Assembly (NCBI RefSeq): GCF_016918035.1
Contig: NZ_JAERWK010000025.1
Span: 62,001-126,000 of the forward strand
Direction: 5' to 3'
From: Nakamurella leprariae
GTDB taxonomy: Bacteria; Actinomycetota; Actinomycetes; Mycobacteriales; Nakamurellaceae
DNA: 64,000 nt
Shown here in pieces: positions 1 to 9,307 of the stretch (the stretch's first letter is position 1; each line of letters starts with the position of its first letter). The notes beneath the pieces were generated by a model, which worked only from the letters and a program-made list of their open reading frames with translations, did no database searches and had not been told where the DNA came from. The translations under genes and the position numbers were made by a program.

Positions 1-98
1 CCTGGGAGAAGTGTGCGCGTTTCCGGATGTCTCGCCTCGGCGCCCCCGAGACCGTCCGAACACGCCCTGTTCCCGGTTGATCACCACGGGTCCCGCTG

Positions 99-3029
99 AT
101 GGGGACCTCCGGAGCCTTCGCGGCGGCCCCCTGGTTCCTGCTGGCGTACCTCGTCCTCGGCCTGCTCGGTCCCGCCTGCTGCCGGTGGTGGGACCGCAGC
201 GCGCTCATCGTCCTGTCCGCCCTGCCGGCCGCCACCACGGTGTGGGCCGCGGCCATGCTGCCGTCCGTGCTGGACGGCGGCAGCCGCACCGTCACGATCA
301 GCTGGATCCCGGTCCTGTCGCTGGATCTCGACTTCCGGCTCGACGCGCTGTCCATGATCATGACCCTGGTCATCGCGGGCATCGGCACGTTGGTGCTGCT
401 CTACTCCAGCCGGTACTTCCCCCGTGGGGACGACGGCCTGGGCAAGTACCTCGGCTCGATGCTGGTCTTCGCCGGTTCCATGCTCGGCCTGGTCTGGGCC
501 GACAACCTGTTGCTGCTGGTCATCTTCTGGGAGCTGACCGGTCTGCTGTCGTACCTGCTCATCGCGCACCGGGCGGGCAAGCAGAGTTCCCGGTCGGCCG
601 CGTCGCAGGCGTTCCTGACCACCACCGCCGGTGGTCTGGTCATGCTGATCGGGGCGGTGCTGCTCGGCGAACTGGCCGATACGTACCGCATCTCGGAGAT
701 CATCGCCGACCCGCCGCAGGGTGGCTGGGTGACCGCCGCGGTGATCATGCTGATCGTCGGTGGCATCACCAAGTCGGCGATCGTGCCGTTCTCGTTCTGG
801 CTGCCCGGCGCGATGGCCGCGCCCACCCCGGCCAGCGCGTACCTGCACGCGGCGACCATGGTCAAGGCCGGTCTGTACCTGTTCGCCCGGCTGGCGCCCG
901 CGTTCGCGTTGCCCGACGGTTCGCCGACCTTCTGGCAGCCGCTGCTGATCCTGCTGGGTGGGGCGACCCTGCTGTACGGCGCGGTGCAGGCGCTGCGGCA
1001 GCGCGACCTCAAGCTGTTGCTCGCCTACGGCACCGTCTCGCAGCTCGGCCTGATGACCCTGCTGCTCGGCGCCGGCAACGCCGACGCACTGCTCGGCGGC
1101 ATGGCCATGCTGCTGGCCCACGCCAGCTTCAAGGCACCACTGTTCTTCGTGGTCGGCATCATCGACGAGACCACCGGCACCCGGGACCTGACCAGGCTCA
1201 GCGGTCTGCGCCGCCGGCTGCCGGTGCCGTTCTGGGTGGCGGTCGCCGCCGGCGTCTCCATGGCCGGTGTCCCGCCCATGCTCGGGTTCGCGACCAAGGA
1301 GGCCGGGTACGCCGGGCTGCTGGACGGCGGCACTTGGGGCGTGGTGGCGGTGGCGCTGATGGCGGTCGGGTCGGCGCTGACCGTCACGTACACGATCCGG
1401 TTCCTCTGGGGCGCGTTCGGCGACAAGGACGGCGTGGAGCCGGTCCGGCCGAAGCGGGCGCCCGCCCTGATGACTGGTCCGGCGGTACTGCTCGCGGTCC
1501 TCGGTCTGATCTTCGGTGTCGTACCGCAGGTCCTGGAGGGTCTGCTGCAGTCCTACGCCCGCACCGCGGGGGAGACGCACGCCGACGCGCTGGCCCTCTG
1601 GCACGGGTTCAACCTGCCGCTGCTGCTGTCGGTGACCGGCTGGGTGGTGGGCACCGGCGTGTTCCTGGCCCAGCGCGGGATCGAACGGGCCCGCGCCGCC
1701 ATCGCCGCTCCTGGCGCTGCGCCGGGCGGCAGCTACCGGGCCACCACCCGCGCAGTGGACTTCATCGCCTTCGGGGTCACCTCGGCCACCCAGCGCGGCT
1801 CGCTGCCGGCCTCGATGGGCGCGATCCTGCTCGTCCTCATCGTCTTCCCGGGGCTCAACCTGCTGCACTCCGGCGAGGTCGCCGGCGACGTGGTGCTCGG
1901 CGATCCCGCCGAGGTGGCCGTCGGAGCCGTCGTGCTGGTGCTGGCGGTCAGCCTGCTGAAGATCCGTCGCGCCCTGGTGGCGGTGCTGGTCGTCGGCGGC
2001 ATCGGGTACGCCATCGCGGTCCTGTACATCGTGCGGGGGGCGCCGGACCTGGCTCTGACCCAGCTGCTGGTCGAGACGGTCACCCTGATCGCCGCGCTGC
2101 TGGTGCTGACCCGGATGCCGGACACGGCGCTGTCCACCGGCAAGCGCGGCAACGTGATCCGCACCGTGCTGGCCATCGCCGCCGGGGCCCTCATGACGGC
2201 GCTGGCCCTGATCATCCCGGGCAGCCGCACCCTCGAACCGGTCTCCGGGGCGCTGGACGGTGCCGCGGTGACGTTCGGCGGCGGTCACAACATCGTCAAC
2301 GTCATCCTGGTCGACGTCCGCGCCTGGGACACCTACGGGGAGATCACCGTGCTGGTGGCCGCGGCCACCGGCGTCGCCTCGCTCATCTTCATCAACCGCC
2401 GCACCGGGTCGGTGCCGCGGCGTCCCACCGTGCTGCCGTCGGACGACAGCACGCGGCCGGACCGGCCCTCGCCGTGGCTGGCCACCAATTGGTCGCCCCG
2501 CCGGTCGCTGCTGCTCGAGGTGGTGACCCGGCTGATCTTCCACGTCATCGTGGTGTTCTCCCTGTTCGTGCTGTTCGTCGGGCACGACGAGCCGGGTGGC
2601 GGCTTCGCCGCCGGGCTGATCGTCGGCCTGGCCCTGGCCCTGCGGTACCTGGCCGGCGGCGCGTTCGAACTGGGCGAGGCCGCCCCGGTCGACGCCGGCA
2701 TCCTCATGGGCATCGGCCTGCTCATCACCTCGGTGATGGCCGTGTTCGGCCTGTTGACCGGGGGCGCGGCGCTGCAGTCGACCATCTTCGAGGCCGACGT
2801 CGCCGTGCTCGGGCACCTCAAGTTCGTGACGTCGAGCCTGTTCGACATCGGCGTCTACTTCGTCGTCATCGGCCTGGTGCTCGACGTGCTCCGGTCGATG
2901 GGCGCCGAGCTGGACCGACAGCTGGTGCAGGACCGGGTCGAGCAGGGCCAGGCGCAGGACCGGGTCGGGGCCGGCCGTCGCTCCGGTGCCCCGGCGACCG
3001 CGGGCTCCGGACGGGGGCGGCGCCGGTGA
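99..3029 (+). CDS. mnhA: Mrp Na+/H+ antiporter subunit A, fused to the MnhB domain (976 aa)
   Basis: Largest subunit of the multisubunit Mrp antiporter, which exports Na+ in exchange for H+ across the cytoplasmic membrane. The protein is almost entirely hydrophobic helices. The N-terminal half is the NuoL/NuoN-like proton channel domain (FWELTGLLSYLL near residue 142 and a long conserved stretch to about 430). A second module follows (GAPDLALTQLLVET near 646). The last ~170 residues are an MnhB domain with GHDEPGGGFAAGL near 827. MnhB is therefore fused to A, as in several actinobacteria. A basic, charged tail of about 45 residues ends the protein. ATG at 99 has no clear Shine-Dalgarno (SD) sequence. 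The stop overlaps mnhC as GTGA. It is the first of six co-directional mnh genes. No clear promoter is visible in bases 1-98. Confidence 0.95.
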   Translation: MGTSGAFAAAPWFLLAYLVLGLLGPACCRWWDRSALIVLSALPAATTVWAAAMLPSVLDGGSRTVTISWIPVLSLDLDFRLDALSMIMTLVIAGIGTLVLLYSSRYFPRGDDGLGKYLGSMLVFAGSMLGLVWADNLLLLVIFWELTGLLSYLLIAHRAGKQSSRSAASQAFLTTTAGGLVMLIGAVLLGELADTYRISEIIADPPQGGWVTAAVIMLIVGGITKSAIVPFSFWLPGAMAAPTPASAYLHAATMVKAGLYLFARLAPAFALPDGSPTFWQPLLILLGGATLLYGAVQALRQRDLKLLLAYGTVSQLGLMTLLLGAGNADALLGGMAMLLAHASFKAPLFFVVGIIDETTGTRDLTRLSGLRRRLPVPFWVAVAAGVSMAGVPPMLGFATKEAGYAGLLDGGTWGVVAVALMAVGSALTVTYTIRFLWGAFGDKDGVEPVRPKRAPALMTGPAVLLAVLGLIFGVVPQVLEGLLQSYARTAGETHADALALWHGFNLPLLLSVTGWVVGTGVFLAQRGIERARAAIAAPGAAPGGSYRATTRAVDFIAFGVTSATQRGSLPASMGAILLVLIVFPGLNLLHSGEVAGDVVLGDPAEVAVGAVVLVLAVSLLKIRRALVAVLVVGGIGYAIAVLYIVRGAPDLALTQLLVETVTLIAALLVLTRMPDTALSTGKRGNVIRTVLAIAAGALMTALALIIPGSRTLEPVSGALDGAAVTFGGGHNIVNVILVDVRAWDTYGEITVLVAAATGVASLIFINRRTGSVPRRPTVLPSDDSTRPDRPSPWLATNWSPRRSLLLEVVTRLIFHVIVVFSLFVLFVGHDEPGGGFAAGLIVGLALALRYLAGGAFELGEAAPVDAGILMGIGLLITSVMAVFGLLTGGAALQSTIFEADVAVLGHLKFVTSSLFDIGVYFVVIGLVLDVLRSMGAELDRQLVQDRVEQGQAQDRVGAGRRSGAPATAGSGRGRRR

Positions 3030-3397
3030 CCGTCGGCCTCGTGCTCGCCCTGACCGTCGGTGGCCTGTTCGCCGCCGGGGTCTACCTGATGATGTCCCGC
3101 AACCTGGTCCGGGTGCTGCTCGGGTTCCTGCTGGCCGGCCACGGCGTGAACCTGTTGCTGCTCACCTCGGGCACCAGCGGCGTCGCTCCGATCGTGGGCG
3201 AGGGCGACCCGGACGCCGCGCTGGCCGACCCGTTGCCCCAGGCCCTGATCCTCACGTCGATCGTCATCTCGTTGGGAGTGAGCGCGTTCCTGCTCGCCAT
3301 GGTGTACCGCAACTACCGCTCGACCGCGGCGATCGTGGTCGACACCGACGAGGACGAGGACCTGACGCGGCAGGACACCACCGGGGGATCGGAGTGA
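3026..3397 (+). CDS. mnhC: Mrp Na+/H+ antiporter subunit C (123 aa)
   Basis: NuoK-like small membrane subunit of the Mrp complex. GTG at 3026 overlaps the mnhA stop (GTGA), implying translational coupling. Three hydrophobic helices are visible: residues 2-24, a helix with GFLLAGHGVNLLLL, and one with LILTSIVISLGVSAFLLAM. A short acidic tail (TDEDEDLT) follows. Length is normal for the family (110-125 aa). It sits between mnhA and mnhD in the standard order. Confidence 0.93.
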   Translation: MTVGLVLALTVGGLFAAGVYLMMSRNLVRVLLGFLLAGHGVNLLLLTSGTSGVAPIVGEGDPDAALADPLPQALILTSIVISLGVSAFLLAMVYRNYRSTAAIVVDTDEDEDLTRQDTTGGSE

Positions 3398-3404
3398 TGC
3401 GCCC

Positions 3405-5123
3405 GTGATCGCCCTCCTGCCCCTGGCCGTCATCCTGCCGATGATCGGTGCGGGCGTGACCATGGTGGCCAGCCGCCGCCCGCGGGTGCAGCGCGCCCTG
3501 TCGGTCACCGCGCTGGCCGCCCAGCTGGCCGTGGCGCTGATCATGCTGGTGGTGGTCGACGACCGCGGACCGATGGTCATGCACATCGGCGGGTGGTCCG
3601 CCCCGTTCGGGATCACCCTGGTCGCCGACCGGCTGGCCGCGTTCATGCTGGTGGTCTCCACGATCGTCACGCTGGCCGTACTCATCTACTCGATCTCGCA
3701 GGGCCGCGACGACGAGGAGGAGGACGGCACCAACTCCGAGACGCCGACGTCGATCTTCCACCCGACGTTCCTGATCCTGGCCACGGGCGTGTCCAACGCC
3801 TTCCTGGCCGGTGACCTGTTCAACCTGTTCGTCAGCTTCGAGATCCTGCTGACCGCGAGCTACGTGCTGCTCACCCTGGGCGGGACGACGGAGCGGCTGC
3901 GGGCCGGGGCGCCGTACATCGTCGTCTCGCTGTTGTCGTCGTTGATCTTCCTGTCCGGCGTCGCCATGGTCTACGCGGCCACCGGCACGGTGAACCTGGC
4001 CGACCTGGCCACCAAGATCGACTCGGTCCCGCCGGGCATCAAGGCCACCATCGCGGCGATCCTGCTGACCGCCTTCGGGGTCAAGGCCGCGGTCTTCCCG
4101 ATGTCGGCGTGGTTGCCCGACTCGTACCCGACGGCGCCGGCCCCGGTCACCGCGGTGTTCGCCGGCCTGCTGACCAAGGTCGGGGTCTACGCGATCATCC
4201 GGGTGCAGACGCTGCTGTTCCCGGGCATGTTCACCACCGTGCTCATGGTGGCGGCCGGTGCGACGATGCTGGTCGGCATCCTCGGTGCGATCGTGCAGCC
4301 CGGCATCAAGCGGATGCTCTCGTTCACCCTGGTCTCGCACATCGGCTACATGCTCTTCGGCGTGGCCATCGGGTCCGAGGCCGGCGTGGCCGCGGCGATC
4401 TACTACGTCGCCCACCACATCCTGGTGCAGACGGCCCTGTTCCTCGGCGCGGGCCTGATCGAACGGGTGGCGGGTAGCACGGTGCTGGCCCGGCTCGGCG
4501 GGCTGGCCGCGGCGGCGCCGGTGCTGGCGGTGCTGTTCTTCATCCCGGCCATGAACCTGGCCGGGGTGCCGCCGTTCTCGGGGTTCCTGGGCAAGGTCGG
4601 CTTGTTCGAGGCCGCGCTGGAAGGCTCCACCGGCGCCGCCCAGGTGCTGCCGCTGGTCATCGTCTGCCTCGGCACGCTCACCAGCCTGCTCACCCTGTAC
4701 GCGATCGTCCGGGTCTGGGGCCGGGCGTTCTGGCGTCCGGTACCGCAGGCGGGGGAGGAGCACCCGCCGACCGGCCCGCTGGACCCCCGTGGCGACCACC
4801 CGATGACCACGCAGTACACCGAGTCCCGGCGTCGGGCCCGCGAGGCCGCCCGCCGCCGGATGGCGGCCGCCGAGGCCGCCCGGTTGCCGCTGGGCATGGT
4901 CGGCGCGACCACCGCGGTGGTCACGGTCGGGCTGGTGCTGACCGTCGGCGCCGGACCGATCTACGGCCTGGCCGAACGCGCGGCCGGCAACCTGATGGAC
5001 CAGCAGACCTATGTCCGCGCGGTGATGGACACGCCGGCCGACGGTGCCGCCGACCTGCTCATCGACCCGCCGGGGCTCAGTCCCGCCGAGCCGACCGCCC
5101 AGGATCCGGGAGGCACCGGATGA
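3405..5123 (+). CDS. mnhD: Mrp Na+/H+ antiporter subunit D (572 aa)
   Basis: Second NuoN/NuoL-type proton-translocating subunit of the Mrp antiporter. About 13-14 membrane helices are seen, with FNLFVSFEILLTASYVL near residue 138 and FGVKAAVFPMSAWLPDSY near 225, which includes the conserved Lys. The start is GTG at 3405; an ATG eight bases upstream would meet a stop after three codons. The protein is about 70 residues longer than usual. The extra length is a Pro/Arg-rich cytosolic segment (about 447-500, with RREAARRRMAAAEAA) before a last helix and an extended C-terminus. The stop overlaps mnhE (ATGA). Confidence 0.95.
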   Translation: MIALLPLAVILPMIGAGVTMVASRRPRVQRALSVTALAAQLAVALIMLVVVDDRGPMVMHIGGWSAPFGITLVADRLAAFMLVVSTIVTLAVLIYSISQGRDDEEEDGTNSETPTSIFHPTFLILATGVSNAFLAGDLFNLFVSFEILLTASYVLLTLGGTTERLRAGAPYIVVSLLSSLIFLSGVAMVYAATGTVNLADLATKIDSVPPGIKATIAAILLTAFGVKAAVFPMSAWLPDSYPTAPAPVTAVFAGLLTKVGVYAIIRVQTLLFPGMFTTVLMVAAGATMLVGILGAIVQPGIKRMLSFTLVSHIGYMLFGVAIGSEAGVAAAIYYVAHHILVQTALFLGAGLIERVAGSTVLARLGGLAAAAPVLAVLFFIPAMNLAGVPPFSGFLGKVGLFEAALEGSTGAAQVLPLVIVCLGTLTSLLTLYAIVRVWGRAFWRPVPQAGEEHPPTGPLDPRGDHPMTTQYTESRRRAREAARRRMAAAEAARLPLGMVGATTAVVTVGLVLTVGAGPIYGLAERAAGNLMDQQTYVRAVMDTPADGAADLLIDPPGLSPAEPTAQDPGGTG

Positions 5124-5737
5124 GCGGCCTGCAACGACTGCGCCGCCGTCGCCGGCAGATCACCGGAGAGCACCTGAGTCGCCGCATGCAGGGCCGCGCC
5201 TACCTGATGGCGCTGGTCGCGCTGGTCCTGGTGTGGACCGCGCTGTGGGGGTCGGTCTCACCCGTCCTGGTGCTGCTCGGCGTGCTGTTCTCCGCCGTGG
5301 TGCTGCTGCTGTTCCCGCTGCCCGCGCTGGAGTTCCGCGTCGGCCTGCATCCATGGCGCACCGTGGTGCTCGTGGTCACCTTCGGGTTCGCGGTGGTCCG
5401 GGCCGGACTGAACGTGTGCTGGCTGGCGGTGCGGCCGCGGCTGCCGCGCAGCGAGATCACCACCGTGCAGCTGGACACCCAGTCCGACCTGGTCCAGACG
5501 CTCACCGCGCTCGCGGTGTCGCTGGTGCCGGGCAGCCTCATCATCGACGCCGACCCCGACCGGCGGACCCTGCAGATCCACGTCCTGGACACCGCCCCGG
5601 GCGACCTGGAGCGCTTCGCCGAGTCGGTCCGCACCCAGGAACGGCGGATCGTCGCCGCGGTGGGGGCCGGTCCCCGTGACCGGCCGCCGCGCAGGACCGG
5701 CACGGGCGAACGACCAACGGGACGGAGGAACGGATGA
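5120..5737 (+). CDS. mnhE: Mrp Na+/H+ antiporter subunit E (205 aa)
   Basis: Small Mrp subunit E, part of the membrane antiporter complex. A basic N-terminus (about 35 residues) is followed by two close hydrophobic helices (about residues 32-75) and a third near 85-110. Then comes a soluble domain with the family pattern RSEITTVQLDTQSDLVQTL and a typical PGSLIIDAD segment. A basic tail ends the protein. The ATG overlaps the mnhD stop and its own stop overlaps mnhF, so it is inside a tightly coupled operon. Confidence 0.92.
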   Translation: MSGLQRLRRRRRQITGEHLSRRMQGRAYLMALVALVLVWTALWGSVSPVLVLLGVLFSAVVLLLFPLPALEFRVGLHPWRTVVLVVTFGFAVVRAGLNVCWLAVRPRLPRSEITTVQLDTQSDLVQTLTALAVSLVPGSLIIDADPDRRTLQIHVLDTAPGDLERFAESVRTQERRIVAAVGAGPRDRPPRRTGTGERPTGRRNG

Positions 5738-6006
5738 GCACCACCATCGCGGTGGCCGCCTTCGTCGCCGGCGGCCTGTTCGCGGTCGGCGGCATCTGCG
5801 CCATGGTCCGGCTGCTGCGCGGCCCGTCGCTCATCGACCGCGTCATCGCCCTGGACGTCCTGCTGGCGATCCTGGTCGGCGTCATCGTCGTCGTCGCCGC
5901 CGTGACCCGGTCGTCCATCACGCTGGTCGCCGCGGTCGTCGTGGCGCTGCTGGGCTTCCTCGGCTCGGCCGGCCTGGCCAAACTGCTGCCCCGGGACCGC
6001 GTGTGA
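5734..6006 (+). CDS. mnhF: Mrp Na+/H+ antiporter subunit F (90 aa)
   Basis: Three-helix small subunit of the Mrp antiporter. The sequence shows the MnhF core RLLRGPSLIDRVIALDVL after the first helix, and two further hydrophobic helices. Length is normal for the family. ATG at 5734 overlaps the mnhE stop (ATGA), and the stop overlaps mnhG (GTGTGA), preserving the operon order E-F-G. Confidence 0.93.
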   Translation: MSTTIAVAAFVAGGLFAVGGICAMVRLLRGPSLIDRVIALDVLLAILVGVIVVVAAVTRSSITLVAAVVVALLGFLGSAGLAKLLPRDRV

Positions 6007-6587
6007 ACGTCCTCGACGTGATCGCCGGCGTCGCCCTGGTGGCGGGCGCAGCCATGTCCGCGCTGGCCGGGGTGGCCGTGCTGCGGTTCCCGGACACCAT
6101 GAGCCGGATCCACGCCGCGACCAAACCGCAGGTGCTGGGCATCGTGCTGCTGATGATCGGTCTCGGGCTGCAGCTGCGCAGCGCCGCGGTGATCGGGCTG
6201 CTGGTCCTCATCGTGTTGCTGCAGTTCGTCACCGCCCCGGTGTCCGCGCACCTGACCGTCCGGGCCGCGTACCGCGGCGCCACGGGCGACGGCGATGCGA
6301 CCGGACCCGACGACCAGGGACCCGGTCGACGGACCGGGGCGGGCGACGACGACACCCCCGAGGTCACCGTGCCGGCGGATCGGCCACCCGAGGGGGGCGC
6401 CGATCCGGGCGAAGGGCCGGGCGAGGGGGACGGCCATCCGCCGATCGAACCCGCCGCCGACGACTCGCCGGCCGAGATCGCCCACTCGATCGCCGAGCAG
6501 GCCGGCGGCATCCCCGTCGGCGGCGACCCGGGGCAGCGCACGGTGCTGCGCCCGGATCCCCACCGCCGCCAGGGGCGCGGGCGCTGA
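6003..6587 (+). CDS. mnhG: Mrp Na+/H+ antiporter subunit G with long acidic tail (194 aa)
   Basis: Last gene of the Mrp operon. GTG at 6003 overlaps the mnhF stop. Residues 1-95 are the normal three-helix MnhG domain, with VAVLRFPDTMSRIHAATKPQVLG as the family signature region. About 100 further residues are Pro, Gly, Asp and Glu rich and should be disordered in the cytosol. Family members are usually 100-125 residues, so the tail is an unusual addition. It keeps the local base composition, so I do not read it as a frameshift artefact. Confidence 0.88.
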   Translation: MNVLDVIAGVALVAGAAMSALAGVAVLRFPDTMSRIHAATKPQVLGIVLLMIGLGLQLRSAAVIGLLVLIVLLQFVTAPVSAHLTVRAAYRGATGDGDATGPDDQGPGRRTGAGDDDTPEVTVPADRPPEGGADPGEGPGEGDGHPPIEPAADDSPAEIAHSIAEQAGGIPVGGDPGQRTVLRPDPHRRQGRGR

Positions 6588-6628
6588 CCCGCGGACCGGC
6601 GCCGGGCGCCGCCGGTACGGTCGGTGCC

Positions 6629-8401
6629 GTGTCGTCCGCCGGTCCTGTCGTCCCACCGGCGGCGCGGATCCCCCGATCGGTGGACCGGGTGAGCGACGAG
6701 TACGTGGCGGCGCTGGTCGAGCTCAGCCCGATGACGGCGATCGAGCTCGGCCGCCGGTCGAGTCGCCCCGGCCTGGACGATCTGTCGCCCGACGGGCTGG
6801 CCGAACGGCACCGTCTCATCACCGGCACGCTGGCCCGGCTCGCCGTCGTGCCGCCGTCCGGCCCCGACGACGAGCTGGCCCGCGAGGTCATCACCGAGCG
6901 GCTGACCGGCCAAGCGGAGCGCCTGGCCTCCGGGTGGGCCGCCGCCGACCTCAACAGCATCAGCTCGCCGGTGCAGCACGTGCGCCAGACCTTCGACCTG
7001 CTGCCCACGGACACCGAGGCGGACCTGGCCGAACTGCGGGACCGGATGGCCGGGGTGCCGGCGGCGCTGGACGGGTACGCCCGCGGCCTGGCCGTCGCGT
7101 CGGCCGCCGGACGGACCGCCGCGGTCCGGCAGATCGAACGGTGCGCCGCGCAGTGCACGGCCTTCGGTGCCGGTGCCGGTGCCGGTGCCGGGGACGGCGG
7201 GTGGTTCACCGCGTTCGTCCGGGGCCTGTCCACCAGCGACACGGCCCGCGACCCCAGGACCGACCCCAGGACCGACTCCGGGACCGACGCCGTGACCCGG
7301 GCCGGCCTGTCCGAGGTCGCCCGGGCCGCCGATCGCGCGTACCTGGAGCTCGCCGCCTTCCTGCGCACCGAGCTGCGGCCGGCCGCGCCGTCCACCGACC
7401 CGGTCGGCGCCGACCGCTACCGGATGGATCAGCGTCGGTTCCTGGGCACCGAGCTGGACCTGGCCGAGACGTACGCCTGGGGCTGGCACGAGTTCCTGAC
7501 CATCGAGGCGGAACTGCACCGGGTGGCCGGCCGCATCACCGGCGGGGGCAGTCCGGCCGCGGCCGCCGCGGCGCTCGACGCCGACCCGGCGCGGTCGGTG
7601 ACCGGACGGGCGGCCTTCCAGGACTGGATGACCGAGGTGTCCGGCGCCGTCGTGGCCGACCTGGCCGGGACCCAGTTCGACCTGCCGGAGTCCATCCGCG
7701 CGTTGGACTGCCGGATGGCGCCGCTGGGCAGCCCGGTCGGGGCCTACTACCTGGCGCCGTCGGAGGACCTGCGCCGGCCGGGGTCGATGTGGTTCTCCTT
7801 CCCGGCCGACCGTCAGCGCTTCCCGACCTGGCGGGAGACCACCGTGCTGCACCACGAGGGCGTGCCCGGCCACCACCTGCAGATCGCCACCGCGCTGCAC
7901 GAGCGGGACCGGCTCAACGACTTCCGGCGGTCCCTGGGCGGCACGGCCGGGCACAGCGAGGGCTGGGCGCTGTACGCCGAGCGGCTGATGCGCGAGCTCG
8001 GCCGTCTGGACGACGACGGCGTGCTGTTCGGTCTGCTGGACTCCCAGTTGTTCCGCGCGGCCCGGGTGGTGGTCGACATCGGCATGCACCTGGAGCTGCC
8101 CATCCCGGCCGAGGCCCGGTTCGCCACCGGTCACCGGTGGACCCCCGCCCTGGGCCTGGAGTTCCTCACCACCCGGACGGTCAGCGATCCGGCGCTGTGT
8201 CGCGACGAGATCGACCGCTACCTGGGCTGGCCCGGCCAGGCGCCGGCCTACAAGGTCGGCGAGCGGGTGTGGCTGGCGGGCCGGGCAGCCGCCCGGACCC
8301 GCGCCGGCGGCCGGTTCGACGCCCGTGCCTTCCACACCGCCGCGTTGCGGCTCGGCGGGATGGGGCTGGACCCGCTGGCCCGCCAGCTCGCCCGACTGTG
8401 A
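6629..8401 (+). CDS. DUF885 family metallohydrolase-like protein (590 aa)
   Basis: Matches the DUF885 family, which resembles zinc carboxypeptidases/M32-like hydrolases. The key motif HHEGVPGHHLQ lies at residues 408-418 (H409, E410 and H415/H416 are candidate metal ligands) and a downstream GHSEGWALYAERL supplies the second family block. GTG at 6629 is used here; GTG at 6691 (VSDEYVAALVEL) also fits the domain edge. Two low-complexity inserts occur, four GGTGCC hexamers (7166-7189) and three 12-base repeats (7250-7285), giving a flexible loop near residues 180-220. The substrate is unknown. It ends in a hairpin shared with the convergent acetyltransferase. Confidence 0.85.
   Translation: MSSAGPVVPPAARIPRSVDRVSDEYVAALVELSPMTAIELGRRSSRPGLDDLSPDGLAERHRLITGTLARLAVVPPSGPDDELAREVITERLTGQAERLASGWAAADLNSISSPVQHVRQTFDLLPTDTEADLAELRDRMAGVPAALDGYARGLAVASAAGRTAAVRQIERCAAQCTAFGAGAGAGAGDGGWFTAFVRGLSTSDTARDPRTDPRTDSGTDAVTRAGLSEVARAADRAYLELAAFLRTELRPAAPSTDPVGADRYRMDQRRFLGTELDLAETYAWGWHEFLTIEAELHRVAGRITGGGSPAAAAAALDADPARSVTGRAAFQDWMTEVSGAVVADLAGTQFDLPESIRALDCRMAPLGSPVGAYYLAPSEDLRRPGSMWFSFPADRQRFPTWRETTVLHHEGVPGHHLQIATALHERDRLNDFRRSLGGTAGHSEGWALYAERLMRELGRLDDDGVLFGLLDSQLFRAARVVVDIGMHLELPIPAEARFATGHRWTPALGLEFLTTRTVSDPALCRDEIDRYLGWPGQAPAYKVGERVWLAGRAAARTRAGGRFDARAFHTAALRLGGMGLDPLARQLARL
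7166..7285 (+). repeat. In-frame microsatellites inside the DUF885 gene
   Basis: Four perfect GGTGCC units at 7166-7189 encode (GA)4, and three 12-base units (GACCCCAGGACC twice, then a variant) at 7250-7285 encode DPRT/DPRT/DSGT. Both units are multiples of three, so copy change would alter loop length and not the reading frame. Confidence 0.8.
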
Positions 8402-8420
8402 CCGGCCGGATTGCCGGTCA
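8399..8420. terminator. Hairpin holding both stop codons of convergent genes
   Basis: TGACCGGC (8399-8406), six-base loop, GCCGGTCA (8413-8420): a perfect 8-bp stem. The left arm begins with the TGA of the DUF885 gene and the right arm ends with the TGA (read leftward) of the GNAT gene. No U tract is present, as is common for actinobacterial terminators. A bidirectional terminator is inferred. Confidence 0.6.
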
Positions 8421-9050
8421 GCCGACGGGGTGGTCGGCGTGTCGGTCGGCCAGGACCTCCGGCAGCGGCAGGTCCCGGCCCAGGATGCCGAACGGGCGGG
8501 CGTCGCCGGAGAAGCGGTAGTGCCGCAGCAGGTCCTCGAACCCCAGCCGGCGGTACAGCCGCCACGCCCGGTTCTCGCCCTCAGGTGTGGACAGCAGCAC
8601 CCGGCGCTCGGTCCGGGCGTCCAGCAGCCGGCGCAGCAGCGCCTCACCGAGGCCGCTGCCCTGCGTGTCGGGCCGGACGTGCAGTTCGGTGAGCTCGAAG
8701 AAGTCGGCCAGCCAGTCCAGCCGTCGCGAGGCGTCCCGCTCCACCCCGCGGCGCACCTCGGAATACCACCACTGACCGGGCAGGCCACGGTAGCCGTAGC
8801 AGAGCCCGCGCACCCGGTCCGCGGCGTCCAGGGCGACCCAGCAGTCGAAGTCCGGCCGGCGGCTGTGCTCGTCCCACAACGCGGATCGGGCCGTGGCCAC
8901 GCCCGGCGGGTACCCCATCGCCTGCACGTACACGTCGACCAGTTCCTGGACCCGGGCCCGGAACTGCTCTGCGGTCCAGCGGACCAGCCGCACGCGGGTC
9001 CCGGCGGCGTCGTCCTGACCGGGTCCCGGCTCCGCCCTGGCGTGTCGCAT
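8418..9050 (-). CDS. GNAT family N-acetyltransferase (210 aa)
   Basis: Gcn5-related N-acetyltransferase; the acceptor substrate is unknown. The acetyl-CoA binding region is clear: ELHVRPDTQGSGLGEALLRRLL (motif A with the Q-x-x-G-x-G loop) followed by NRAWRLYRRLGF (motif B). The N-terminal half has LVDVYVQAMGYPPG. The frame stays open upstream to 9182, but that part is Arg/Ala-rich noise. ATG at 9050 (MRHARAEP) gives a normal-sized single-domain enzyme, though no good SD precedes it. It is convergent with the DUF885 gene and divergent from the HEPN gene. Confidence 0.82.
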   Translation of the reverse strand: MRHARAEPGPGQDDAAGTRVRLVRWTAEQFRARVQELVDVYVQAMGYPPGVATARSALWDEHSRRPDFDCWVALDAADRVRGLCYGYRGLPGQWWYSEVRRGVERDASRRLDWLADFFELTELHVRPDTQGSGLGEALLRRLLDARTERRVLLSTPEGENRAWRLYRRLGFEDLLRHYRFSGDARPFGILGRDLPLPEVLADRHADHPVG

Positions 9051-9307
9051 CCGGTCATCAGACCACGCCGCACCGGCGGCGCGGCGGGCCGGGGCGGGCG
9101 CATCCGGCCTCCGGAGTGGTCGACGTCGGTGATCGCGTCGACGGTCGGAGGTCGAGTCACGACCCCGGAGTGCTCTGGCCATCCTCGGTGTCGGTGGTCC
9201 CTGGCACAGTGCGGATCAGGGTGCGGGTCTCACGGCATGAGTCGGGTCGCCGGGACGTCGGACAGGACGTGCTGGCGGAGCGCCCCGTCCACGAGGTACC
9301 GTCGGTG

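Noticed and set aside
81-2816. A 911-codon open frame on the minus strand opposite mnhA
   Set aside because: Composition is Gln/His/Arg/Asp-rich with no hydrophobic core or motif, typical of the antisense of a G+C-rich gene. Similar long antisense frames elsewhere were dropped for the same reason.
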